DNA of 64,000 nt, taken from Rodentibacter sp. JRC1. GTDB lineage: Bacteria; Pseudomonadota; Gammaproteobacteria; Enterobacterales; Pasteurellaceae. Positions 1 through 7,942 of the stretch are shown here, in pieces. The notes under the pieces were generated by a model that was not told where the DNA came from, made no database searches, and saw nothing but the letters and a program-made list of their open reading frames with translations. The stretch's first letter is position 1. Each line of letters opens with the position of its first letter. Both the position numbers and the translations under genes were made by a program. The DNA is taken from positions 1,116,001-1,180,000 of the forward strand of contig NZ_BPWA01000001.1 in assembly GCF_020521555.1 (NCBI RefSeq), written 5' to 3'.

Positions 1-319
1 TACGTGTCGGCTCACCGGGAGTGACATTGGCGATTAATAAATCTCTACCTTTGCGTTTTTTTAATTCAAAAGTAACGGAAGAATCATAATAACCGAACAC
101 CCGCAGCCCTTTATCCACCGCCTCAGTCACCAAGCGTTTATAACGATCAGAACCGTCCATTTCTTCTTTTTCTATAAGCTCAACATTAAGTTTTGTATTA
201 CGAATTGCCCGTTCACCTTTAATTCCACGGATTTCAATATCCACGGTTTGTTCGGCAAAAGCGGAGAGCGCCGAAAGGAAAAGCAGAAGTGCGGTTAATT
301 TGAAGGGGATTTTTTTCAT
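1..319 (-). CDS. tamA: TamA, autotransporter assembly outer-membrane protein (N-terminal part)
   Basis: Only the first about 106 codons are present; the gene runs off the left edge. The product starts [19 protein letters not shown], a cleavable signal peptide ending near AFA, followed by a POTRA-like segment ([19 protein letters not shown], then [12 protein letters not shown]). This is the arrangement of TamA, the Omp85-family partner of TamB that helps insert autotransporters in the outer membrane. The start is the ATG at 317-319. A USS inside the signal-peptide region encodes LTALL. The barrel domain cannot be checked because it lies outside the window. Confidence 0.8.
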   Translation of the reverse strand, partial: MKKIPFKLTALLLFLSALSAFAEQTVDIEIRGIKGERAIRNTKLNVELIEKEEMDGSDRYKRLVTEAVDKGLRVFGYYDSSVTFELKKRKGRDLLIANVTPGEPTR

Positions 320-433
320 TTTTTTAGCTAAACAGAGTAAAGAGATCAATTCCTAACAATGCGTTAGTTTACCTATAAAGTCAGGTTCTTTGAACGTTTT
401 TTACAAATTTTTCGTTATTAAGAAACCCTGTAT

Positions 434-466
434 AAAAAATGCGGTTTATATTAACCGCACTTTTAA
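434..466 (-). terminator. Terminator after rseB, built on a USS-like pair
   Basis: On the minus strand, TGCGGTT and AACCGCA pair around a short AT loop and are followed by a run of T. It lies just past the rseB stop codon and uses one full and one partial uptake sequence. Confidence 0.7.
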
Positions 467-470
467 TTTC

Positions 471-1424
471 TTAATGATTGGTAAATTTCACTTCTTGCAC
501 GATTCGTTTCGCTGTGGCGATAGGAAGCTGTCCGATAAACGTGATTTCTTTATCACCGATCACCTCACTATACAAAGTAAATTCGCCTTGTTTCCATGTT
601 TTATCTTGATTAGGTTGTTGACTTTCCGCTTTTGTAACATATAAGGTGAAAGTAAATAATCCGTCACTAAACAAAGAGCTATCAATAATTTCGCCATCAA
701 ATAAATCTTGGCTACGTCGAACACTTTCAAATCCCTGTGGTAACCAACCGGGTTCCCAATCCAGAGAGAGAACCGCATTTTGTGTTTCGTTTAATAGCGG
801 TGGCATAGAAACTTTATTTAAATAATTCGTTAAGCCTTTTAAGCTATCATCAATATAAAGCGTAACAACACGGAATTGATCCAATAATTTTCCATCACGA
901 TCAAGCATATCGCCCCGAAGTAATAAGCCGTTTTCCTCATCTACAAAAACCAAATATTGATAACGGAAATCATCTTTCGGCACAATTCGAATCGTATCGA
1001 CAAAACGTCCGGCGACACGATTTTTCCCTAAAGGGATAAAATCATAATTTTCTGCCAGTTTATCAAAATGGCTACGAATAATCGCAGGAAGCGCATCGAC
1101 AATATTTCCGCTGTTCAATGTGAATGCTTGAGAATTAGGTTGGAAGTAACTGACTAAATTATCCCGCTGAATAATTTCTTGTTGCTCACCATCAAGGGTA
1201 ACTAATTGTGCATAGGTTTTGTTATCGCGTTTGATATGGCGATAACGAAAGGAATCCATATTATTCGGTGAAGTCTGCACAAAAGCAATTTCATAATTCA
1301 GATTATTCACTGCATACGCCATTTTCTCTAACGCCTTTTTTGCCGAACTATCTTCTGCAAAAGCGGAAACACTAAAAAGGGAAATGAGTAAAAGTGCGGT
1401 CGATTTTAGAGATATTTTTTTCAT
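471..1424 (-). CDS. rseB: RseB/MucB, periplasmic regulator of sigma-E
   Basis: The 317-residue product has a signal peptide (MKKISLKSTALLLISLFSVS, cleaved near AFAE) and matches the usual length of RseB. RseB binds the periplasmic part of the anti-sigma factor RseA, shields it from the protease DegS, and lets go when it senses misfolded envelope lipoproteins. It lies downstream of rpoE and rseA on the same strand, the standard order. RseC is not next to it; tamA follows instead. A terminator-like hairpin separates it from rseA, so its expression may be lower than that of rpoE-rseA. A USS lies inside the signal peptide (STALLL). Confidence 0.9.
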   Translation of the reverse strand: MKKISLKSTALLLISLFSVSAFAEDSSAKKALEKMAYAVNNLNYEIAFVQTSPNNMDSFRYRHIKRDNKTYAQLVTLDGEQQEIIQRDNLVSYFQPNSQAFTLNSGNIVDALPAIIRSHFDKLAENYDFIPLGKNRVAGRFVDTIRIVPKDDFRYQYLVFVDEENGLLLRGDMLDRDGKLLDQFRVVTLYIDDSLKGLTNYLNKVSMPPLLNETQNAVLSLDWEPGWLPQGFESVRRSQDLFDGEIIDSSLFSDGLFTFTLYVTKAESQQPNQDKTWKQGEFTLYSEVIGDKEITFIGQLPIATAKRIVQEVKFTNH

Positions 1425-1443
1425 AAACGTTTTGACTATTCAT

Positions 1444-1482
1444 AAAAAATCACCACCTCATCGAGGTTGATCAGGTGGTGAA
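1444..1482 (-). terminator. Hairpin with T-run between rseA and rseB
   Basis: On the minus strand TCACCACCT (1473-1481) pairs perfectly with AGGTGGTGA (1450-1458) around a 14-base loop and is followed by six T residues that run almost into the rseB start region. It has the form of an intrinsic terminator or attenuator inside the rpoE operon. Confidence 0.7.
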
Positions 1483-1504
1483 TTCATTTGTTCTTATTAG
1501 ATTA

Positions 1505-2089
1505 CTATTTTGATTGATTAGAACCGACATTTAACGCATCTGCATGCATACGGCGTTGCAATTCATAATTTTGCAACATTGCACCGATACGGCGGTTTTT
1601 TTGTTCCATTTGATCGGTGGTTGCCACATCTTTAGTCGGAGCATTGTAGCTAACTTCTTGAACCGAATTATTAAACGGTAAGGTTTGTAACACCGGTGTT
1701 TCCGGAACGTTACTTACATCACTTTTAGTATTAAAGGATTGAACGCCAATTACCGCCACTAAACACACGCTCGCTGCCACTGCAATTTGAGCCATCGGCG
1801 CAAAGAAAGATTTGAATTTACGCATAAACGGTAGTCTCTGAACTTCTTCAACGGTCGGTTGAGACTCGGAGATCGCTAATTTCTCAATGTTTTCATTCTC
1901 AATTAAACCAGCTATTTTTTCCGTAAAATCCGTACCTAATAAAATATCACTTTCTTTACGAATAACGGCACGCACCATATGATAGCTTGCCCAAGACTGT
2001 TGCAAAGCTTCATCGTTACATAATTTTTCCGTGAATGAAACATCCACTTGTTCGCCATCCATATAGGCTGAAAGTAACTCTTTTTGCAT
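1505..2089 (-). CDS. rseA: RseA, anti-sigma-E factor
   Basis: The product is a single-pass inner-membrane protein that holds sigma-E inactive and is destroyed stepwise (DegS, RseP, Clp) on envelope stress. The start is placed at MQKELLSAYMDGEQVD (ATG 2087-2089), with a CGGAG ribosome site just upstream; a longer upstream reading frame would overlap rpoE and lacks a good ribosome site. The 194-residue protein has the N-terminal sigma-binding domain, one membrane segment (around AQIAVAASVCLVAVIGVQSF) and a periplasmic tail. It follows rpoE by 19 bases, so the two are probably translated from one message. Confidence 0.9.
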   Translation of the reverse strand: MQKELLSAYMDGEQVDVSFTEKLCNDEALQQSWASYHMVRAVIRKESDILLGTDFTEKIAGLIENENIEKLAISESQPTVEEVQRLPFMRKFKSFFAPMAQIAVAASVCLVAVIGVQSFNTKSDVSNVPETPVLQTLPFNNSVQEVSYNAPTKDVATTDQMEQKNRRIGAMLQNYELQRRMHADALNVGSNQSK

Positions 2090-2108
2090 TTTTAACTCCG
2101 ACTGTATT

Positions 2109-2684
2109 TTAACGTTGCATAAGCGGTTGTATTTTATTTTCAATAATTTCACGCGCACGGAAAATTCGAGAACGCACAGTGCCTACGGGGCAATCCATAA
2201 TTCCGGCAATATCTTCGTAACTTAATCCTTCAAGTTCACGAAGTGTTATCGCTGTTTTTAAATCTTCCGGCATATTCTTAATCGTATCAAAAATAAGTTT
2301 TTCCAATTCACCGGATAACATTTCATTTTCCGGCGAATCCACATCACGAAGATGGGTTCCCACATCATAGCTTTCAGCATCTTCTGCCAATATATCTTCG
2401 CTTGGTGGACGACGCCCTTGCGCCGTTAAATAATTTTTCGCCGTATTCACGGCAATTCGATATAGCCAAGTGTAGAAAGCACTATCGCCTCGAAAAGATT
2501 CAATGGAACGATAGGCTTTAATAAAGGATTCCTGCACAACATCAGGAATATCATTACGCGAAATGTAACGGGTAAGCAACCCGGCTACTTTATTCTGATA
2601 ACGCGAAACTAATAAATTAAAGGCTTTTTTATCGCCTTGCTGTACCCTTTCTACCAAAGCTTGATCCGTTAGCTGTTCAGCCAT
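2109..2684 (-). CDS. rpoE: RpoE, extracytoplasmic stress sigma factor sigma-E
   Basis: The 191-residue product is an ECF sigma factor. Region 2 carries DVVQESFIKAYRSIESFRG and FYTWLYRIAVNTAKNYL; region 4 carries the helix-turn-helix LSYEDIAGIMDCPVGTVRSR followed by IFRAREII. Length and sequence match the RpoE group. It directs transcription of outer-membrane quality-control genes and is held by RseA, encoded next. A sigma-E-type promoter at 2748-2774 sits upstream, indicating autoregulation. Confidence 0.95.
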   Translation of the reverse strand: MAEQLTDQALVERVQQGDKKAFNLLVSRYQNKVAGLLTRYISRNDIPDVVQESFIKAYRSIESFRGDSAFYTWLYRIAVNTAKNYLTAQGRRPPSEDILAEDAESYDVGTHLRDVDSPENEMLSGELEKLIFDTIKNMPEDLKTAITLRELEGLSYEDIAGIMDCPVGTVRSRIFRAREIIENKIQPLMQR

Positions 2685-2747
2685 ATTTCTCCTAATGCTA
2701 TGTCTAACACGCCTTAATATTTAAGACAGCAAGCTCTTGTCGCTTTA

Positions 2748-2774
2748 TCTGACATAAGTGATTTAAAAAAGTTC
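2748..2774 (-). promoter_or_regulatory. Sigma-E promoter of rpoE
   Basis: Reading the minus strand, a -35 element GAACTT (2774-2769) and a -10 element TCAGA (2752-2748) are separated by exactly 16 bases. This fits the sigma-E consensus GAACTT-N16-TCTGA with one change. It lies about 65 bases upstream of the rpoE start, where autoregulatory promoters are found in relatives. Confidence 0.7.
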
Positions 2775-2800
2775 AAAGGTTAAAAACAATTTAGGTATTC

Positions 2801-3058
2801 TTAAATAGTGGAAATTTTTTGTTTTGTTTGAATATATTCCACCATATTTTGTAATTCGGCATCTTCTGCTTTGCCACGATTAAAAAACCAAGAAAATAAT
2901 TGTAAATCTGTGCTGGCAAGTAAACGAATGAAAACATCTTTTTGCGCATCCGCTAATTCATCAAAATGCTGCTGATAAAACGGCATAATGATTTTATCTA
3001 ACTCCAGCATTCCACGTCGGCAATCCCATTCAATACGAAGTTTGTTGTATTTTTCCAT
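2801..3058 (-). CDS. sdhE: SdhE family FAD assembly factor
   Basis: A small cytoplasmic protein (85 residues) of the SdhE/YgfY family, which helps attach FAD covalently to the flavoprotein subunit of succinate dehydrogenase or fumarate reductase. The family signature RGMLELD is present near residue 15-21, followed by a four-helix bundle pattern. The start is set at MEKYNKLRIEWDCRR (ATG 3056-3058), preceded by GGAGGA; an upstream in-frame start lies on top of this ribosome site and is unlikely. Confidence 0.88.
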   Translation of the reverse strand: MEKYNKLRIEWDCRRGMLELDKIIMPFYQQHFDELADAQKDVFIRLLASTDLQLFSWFFNRGKAEDAELQNMVEYIQTKQKISTI

Positions 3059-3071
3059 ATTTCCTCCAAGC

Positions 3072-3129
3072 AAAAGTGCGGTTAATTTTTCTTATGTTTC
3101 AAAAACTTTAAAAAAATAACCGCACTTTT
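3072..3129 (-). terminator. Inverted USS pair between fruA and sdhE
   Basis: Arms AAAAGTGCGGTTA and TAACCGCACTTTT are perfectly complementary, with a loop of about 32 bases. It lies after fruA and just before the sdhE start; the long loop makes it a weak terminator candidate, but it is a clear double uptake signal. Confidence 0.55.
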
Positions 3130-3134
3130 GTTGA

Positions 3135-4802
3135 TTATTCTGCAGTCGGTTTCGGTTTAATCACTGCATAAATAACCCCGGTAATTAAAGCACCTGCCGC
3201 AATCGCCGCTAAATAACGCACCGGTTCGGAAACAAACGGAATCACGAATAATCCGCCGTGTGGGGCTTGTAAAGTAATATCCGAAGCCATTGAAATTGCA
3301 CCGGCTGTCGCACCACCAATAACAGAGCTTATAATAACGCGGATCGGATCGGCTGCAACAAAAGGTAATGCACCTTCTGAAATAAAGCATAAACCCAATA
3401 CGAAAGAAGCTTTACCTGCATCACGTTGATTTGCCGTAAATTTACTACGTGCAATCCAAGTAGCGATCGCCATACCGATTGGCGGCACCATACCCGCAGC
3501 CATTGCGGCTGCCATTGGCGTGTAAACTTGTGATGCAATCATTCCCACAGAGAACGTGTATGCCGCTTTATTGACCGGTCCGCCCATATCAATACACATC
3601 ATTGCACCGATTAAGGTTCCCAACACCATTGCATTCACTTCACCCATGGATTTTAACCATTCGGTTAATGCATTCATTATTTGCGCAACCGGTGGATTAA
3701 CCACATAAAGCATAGCCAAACCGACGATTAATGTACCTAAGAGCGGTAAAATTAAAATTGGTTTTAATGAAGTCAAACTCGCCGGTAACTTAATAATGAT
3801 ATTTAATCCTTTCACCACATAACCGGCAAGGAAACCCGCAACAATACCGCCTAAAATACCAGCTCCCGCAGTTGTCGCAAGCATACCGCCGATAAGCCCT
3901 ACAGCAAGCCCCGGGCGATCAGCAATAGAAAATGCCACGTAACCGGCAAAAACAGCGATCATTAAGTGGAACGCAGCACCACCGCCAATATCCATCAAGG
4001 CTTTAGGAATACCGTGGAAAATGGTTTCATCCTTAAACGCTTCAATTCCAAACATAAAGGAAATTGCGATTAATAAACCACCGGCCACTACCAACGGTAA
4101 CATATGAGATACACCGGTCATCAAGTGTTTATATACGCCTTTTTTCTCGCCGCTTTCTTCAGCATTTACTTTTGCATTACCGCCTTCAAACACTTTTGCT
4201 TCTTTAAAGGCTTTATCAAATTCTTGTGCGGTTTTCTTTAATGCTAATCCGGTAGAAGTGCGATACATCGGTTTACCTTTGAATTTGTCCAACGGCACAT
4301 CAATATCCGCCGCAATAAACACAAGATCTGCCGCCGCCACTTCTTCAGGCGTAATTTCATTACCGGCACCCACTTGACCGCGAGTCTCCACTTTTACGTT
4401 CCAGCCTTGTTTTTTCGCATAAGCTTCAATGGCTTCGGCAGACATAAAGGTATGCGCGACTCCCGTAGGACAAGCGGTAACCGCCACAATATTTTTCACA
4501 CCGGAAACAGTGGCAAAATTAACCGCACTTTCAGGTGAATAATCAACGCCATTTGCCATCGCATTTGCTAACGTAACTTCCGGTGAGGTCATGGCAATAT
4601 CAACCCCCACCATAAAGATTTTTTTACCTGTTAGTGCGGCATTGTTTGGCAGTTGTGAACCGAATACAAGCGCAAGATCGGCTTCTGCGGCATTTTCTAC
4701 CAGTGAAATATTTGCTTTCTGAGCCGCTTCACGAAACACTTTGCGTAATAAATAGGCCTTTGCACTGCCTACATCGTTTGATTGGGTTAAAAATAACTTC
4801 AT
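3135..4802 (-). CDS. fruA: FruA, fructose-specific PTS enzyme IIB'BC
   Basis: Membrane permease that takes up fructose and phosphorylates it to fructose 1-phosphate with phosphate passed on by FruB. The N-terminal IIB' domain is followed by a IIB domain with the phosphorylated cysteine in VTACPTGVAHTFMSAEA and then a large IIC membrane domain with many glycine-rich helices. The start is set at MKLFLTQSND (ATG 4800-4802) because an AAGGA ribosome site formed by the end of fruK precedes it; this gives 555 residues, close to the 563 of E. coli FruA. It is the last gene of fruB-fruK-fruA. Confidence 0.95.
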   Translation of the reverse strand: MKLFLTQSNDVGSAKAYLLRKVFREAAQKANISLVENAAEADLALVFGSQLPNNAALTGKKIFMVGVDIAMTSPEVTLANAMANGVDYSPESAVNFATVSGVKNIVAVTACPTGVAHTFMSAEAIEAYAKKQGWNVKVETRGQVGAGNEITPEEVAAADLVFIAADIDVPLDKFKGKPMYRTSTGLALKKTAQEFDKAFKEAKVFEGGNAKVNAEESGEKKGVYKHLMTGVSHMLPLVVAGGLLIAISFMFGIEAFKDETIFHGIPKALMDIGGGAAFHLMIAVFAGYVAFSIADRPGLAVGLIGGMLATTAGAGILGGIVAGFLAGYVVKGLNIIIKLPASLTSLKPILILPLLGTLIVGLAMLYVVNPPVAQIMNALTEWLKSMGEVNAMVLGTLIGAMMCIDMGGPVNKAAYTFSVGMIASQVYTPMAAAMAAGMVPPIGMAIATWIARSKFTANQRDAGKASFVLGLCFISEGALPFVAADPIRVIISSVIGGATAGAISMASDITLQAPHGGLFVIPFVSEPVRYLAAIAAGALITGVIYAVIKPKPTAE

Positions 4803-4806
4803 TTTA

Positions 4807-5748
4807 TTATCCTTCAATCACAGTGATTTTTACTTGGTCTAAAATAGGCTTAAGGAGAGTAGGATCACTTACTCCGACATTACTTTGCGATACGGCAAAA
4901 GCAGAAACCGCACTGGCAAAAGCCAAAGTCTCCGCTTTTGAGAACCCTTGGTCAAAGCCGTAAATTAAACCTGCCACCATAGAATCCCCTGCACCTACGG
5001 TGCTGACCACATTTTCACATTTTGGCGGTTGCGCTTGCAAAATGCCTTCATTATTGAGCCACAAGGATCCTTCCGCACCCATAGAAATAATCACATTTTC
5101 AATACCTTGAGCTTTTAATTGTTGTGCAGCATCAATGATTTCTTCCACCGTATTAAGTGAATGCCCAACCCAAGCCTCTAATTCACGATGATTGGGTTTC
5201 ACCAACCAAGGATGTGCTTTTAAACCGGCTGTCAATGCCGCATTGCTACTATCCAGCACGACTTTCACACCGGCTTGATGCAATTGGTTTAACCAGTCGG
5301 CGAACAATTCAGGTGTAACGCCGCGCGGCAAACTCCCGCACACCGCAACAATATCGTAATCCAAACAATACGCCAAAGAATCGGCAGTAAATTGTTGCCA
5401 TACCGTTGAACTGATTTCGTAACCAAGGAAATTTAAGTCGGTAACATCTGCTTCCGTTTCGGTAATTTTTACATTGATACGGGTTTTACCGGCAACACGG
5501 TGGAATTTATCTTCCAATCCCTGTTTTTTGAACATTTGCTCAAAATCGCCTACATTGTCTTCACCCAAAAAACCACCTACGGCAACATCCGAGCCTAAAT
5601 CCTTCAGCACTTTTGCCACATTAATACCTTTGCCGGCTGGGAAAAGCCCAAGGGTTTCAACGGTATTTACTTCACCTAATTCAATGCGAGCCAAACGCCC
5701 AACCAAATCATAAGCCGCATTTAAGGTAATGGTTGCAATTTTTGCCAT
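4807..5748 (-). CDS. fruK: FruK, 1-phosphofructokinase
   Basis: Phosphorylates fructose 1-phosphate to fructose 1,6-bisphosphate with ATP. The 313-residue protein belongs to the PfkB sugar-kinase family: an N-terminal sugar-binding motif (FPAGKGINVAKVLKDLG) and the C-terminal GAGDSMVAGL with the catalytic aspartate. It is 2 bases from fruB upstream and 4 bases from fruA downstream, so the three are one operon. Confidence 0.95.
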   Translation of the reverse strand: MAKIATITLNAAYDLVGRLARIELGEVNTVETLGLFPAGKGINVAKVLKDLGSDVAVGGFLGEDNVGDFEQMFKKQGLEDKFHRVAGKTRINVKITETEADVTDLNFLGYEISSTVWQQFTADSLAYCLDYDIVAVCGSLPRGVTPELFADWLNQLHQAGVKVVLDSSNAALTAGLKAHPWLVKPNHRELEAWVGHSLNTVEEIIDAAQQLKAQGIENVIISMGAEGSLWLNNEGILQAQPPKCENVVSTVGAGDSMVAGLIYGFDQGFSKAETLAFASAVSAFAVSQSNVGVSDPTLLKPILDQVKITVIEG

Positions 5749-5750
5749 AA

Positions 5751-7265
5751 CTATTCACCTTTCCCTTCGCCAAGACCTGATTCGATGGCGATGCGAATCC
5801 CTTCAATGGCTTCTTTCGCTTGTTCGCCGGTCGCCACAAAACGTAAGCGAGAACCTTTTACAGCACCTAAGGCTACGATTTTCATTAAACTTTTTGCACT
5901 GACTAATTGGGAATTACGATCAAGATTTTGCACCGCAATCGAAGCATTATATTTCTTTACTTCGTTTACCAGTACTGCACTCGGACGAGCGTGTAAACCA
6001 TGTTCATTGTTGATCACAAACACCGCTTCAATGGCATCGGAAGGCAGACTACTATCTTCTGCTATTGTCGGCGCATAACCCTGTTCAGCCATCACTTCAA
6101 TGGTATCCGGTTGGGCAGGCGGTACGGACGAAACGCTTTCGCCCAAACCTTCCGCAATCACTTTACCAAGCGCTTCAATCGCTTGTTTAGCATCTTCACC
6201 TTCTGCGACAAAACGTAAACGATGACCTTGCGTTACACCCAATGCTACAATTTTCATCAAACTTTTTGCGCTTACCGGCTCTCCACCACGGGTAAGATTT
6301 TGTACGGTAATTTTCGAAGTGAATTTTTTCACTTCATTCACTAAATTAGCACTTGGACGGGCGTGTAAACCATGCTCGTTACGAACGGTGAAGGTTCCTA
6401 CAACCGCCCCGATAACACTTTCTGTTGCCGCAGTTGCAGGTTCGCCCCCTAAAAGTGCGGTCAAAATATCGGTAGAATTTCCATTTAATAATGCGTTTTG
6501 CACGTCATCTTCCAATAAACGGACTAATGTCGGATTAATCGTCTCATTTACAGCAGCTACTGTAATGACGCCTTTAACCGGTTTGCCGTTATGACTGAAA
6601 ATGGTTTTCGCGCGACTAAACGCCAAAGCGTTCTTTAGATTACCGGAAACCGCATCGGTAACCCATAAGCCTTTTCCTAGCGGTAGTGCGGCATTGCCGA
6701 TAACTTCAGAAACAAAACTATTTTCAACCGCACTTTGGGCTTTTAATTGACCGGCATTCATTGCCACTAAAGTAAATAAACTTTGTGTGTTTACGTCCAG
6801 ATGAATATTTTCTTCAGGAATAGTAAAGGCTTCTGTGGGCTCACCCGTCAAAGTCGCACGGAATTGCTCAACATCTGTCATTACAGCTAATTTCGCGGCA
6901 GTATCTTCATCACCAAGTACATGGGTTAATTGACGCAATAATGCCAAATGTTCATCAGAGCGGGCTGCGATACCAATCACTACATAAGCCGTGTTGCCTT
7001 CGCCCCATTCAATTCCTTGGGGAAATTGAAACACTTGCACACCGGTTTTTTTCACCATTGAACGGGTTTCTAATGTGCCGTGCGGAATTGCAATACCGTT
7101 ACCTAAAAAAGTAGACGTTTGCTGTTCACGATCGAGCATACCTTGTAAGTATCCGCTTTCCACATAACCCGTATTTTCCAAAGCTCCCGCAGCCATTTCA
7201 ATGGCTTGTTGCTTGTTTTCTGCGCTAACATTTAAGTGAATGTTGCTTTCCGAAAGTTCTAACAT
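5751..7265 (-). CDS. fruB: FruB, fructose PTS IIA-HPr-HPr diphosphoryl transfer protein
   Basis: Cytoplasmic phosphocarrier that receives phosphate from enzyme I and passes it to FruA. The 504-residue chain begins with a IIA domain (active histidine near residue 62 in GIAIPHGT), then a middle domain, and ends with two HPr domains, each with NEHGLHARPSA (phosphorylated histidines about residues 301 and 425) and SAKSLMKIVALG. E. coli FruB has one HPr domain and about 376 residues, so this is an internally duplicated version. First gene of the operon. A terminator belonging to the upstream lipoprotein gene sits in the short gap before it. Confidence 0.94.
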   Translation of the reverse strand: MLELSESNIHLNVSAENKQQAIEMAAGALENTGYVESGYLQGMLDREQQTSTFLGNGIAIPHGTLETRSMVKKTGVQVFQFPQGIEWGEGNTAYVVIGIAARSDEHLALLRQLTHVLGDEDTAAKLAVMTDVEQFRATLTGEPTEAFTIPEENIHLDVNTQSLFTLVAMNAGQLKAQSAVENSFVSEVIGNAALPLGKGLWVTDAVSGNLKNALAFSRAKTIFSHNGKPVKGVITVAAVNETINPTLVRLLEDDVQNALLNGNSTDILTALLGGEPATAATESVIGAVVGTFTVRNEHGLHARPSANLVNEVKKFTSKITVQNLTRGGEPVSAKSLMKIVALGVTQGHRLRFVAEGEDAKQAIEALGKVIAEGLGESVSSVPPAQPDTIEVMAEQGYAPTIAEDSSLPSDAIEAVFVINNEHGLHARPSAVLVNEVKKYNASIAVQNLDRNSQLVSAKSLMKIVALGAVKGSRLRFVATGEQAKEAIEGIRIAIESGLGEGKGE

Positions 7266-7293
7266 TCTTACTCCTCAGTCTAAGATTTAGAAA

Positions 7294-7330
7294 AAGAAAA
7301 AACTGTTGATAGAATGATCCTCAACAGTTT
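7294..7330 (-). terminator. Terminator upstream of fruB
   Basis: On the minus strand AAACTGTTGA (7330-7321) pairs with TCAACAGTTT (7309-7300) and is followed by TTTC and further T residues. It ends the lipoprotein gene at 7337 and leaves only about 30 bases before fruB, so the fru promoter must overlap it or lie upstream. Confidence 0.75.
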
Positions 7331-7336
7331 TATATA

Positions 7337-7867
7337 TTATTTTGCTGTACAAACCTTTAGCAGCTCATCACTGCCTTTTGCGATATATTCATCATTTTCG
7401 CCACGCTCTTTGCCCTTTTTCAAATCGCGCATCGCATCGTAGATCCCTTGAGTTATACTCGGCGAATCAAGTTTACTCCAACAGGTCGGGCTTAAACGGT
7501 TAAAATTACTTTGTAATGCTTCTCCGTGCAGTACGCCGCTGTAATAAGCATATACATCCGAATCATGCCCGCCGGTATAAAGTTTATCTTGGATTTGCTT
7601 AATCGGTACTAAAATACGACCTAAATACCAATCATTTACACCACTGGCGAAATTATCTACGTAGAAATGTTCATTTACACGGCCTTTATAGGTTGCCACT
7701 GTCGCTTCATAAGCCGCCGCATAAGATTTTTGATCGATTTTATCTTTATCCAAATCAATCACTTTTTTATCATTCCCCATAAAAGGAATATGCGATGTCA
7801 TTGAAGAGATGGAAGAACAAGCCGCAAGCATAATAGAAAATAAAAATACAGATATTGTTTTTAACAT
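7337..7867 (-). CDS. Putative lipoprotein of unknown function
   Basis: The start is placed at MLKTISVFLFSIMLAACSS (ATG 7865-7867), preceded by AGGATAA; an in-frame extension upstream adds a non-signal stretch. The first 17 residues are a lipoprotein signal with the lipobox LAAC. The mature protein is about 160 residues and hydrophilic, with no motif I recognise. It is followed by a terminator and so is probably a single-gene unit. I give no function. Confidence 0.75.
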   Translation of the reverse strand: MLKTISVFLFSIMLAACSSISSMTSHIPFMGNDKKVIDLDKDKIDQKSYAAAYEATVATYKGRVNEHFYVDNFASGVNDWYLGRILVPIKQIQDKLYTGGHDSDVYAYYSGVLHGEALQSNFNRLSPTCWSKLDSPSITQGIYDAMRDLKKGKERGENDEYIAKGSDELLKVCTAK

Positions 7868-7942
7868 AGTTATCCTATTAAATATAAAATAAACCGGCGC
7901 CATTATACTGGCTGCAGTGGATTACGCAAGAAAGTACCTAAT

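Noticed and set aside
320..433. Sigma-E promoter for tamA
   Set aside because: An AGAACCTGAC-like sequence is present but the -10 element and spacing do not fit the consensus.
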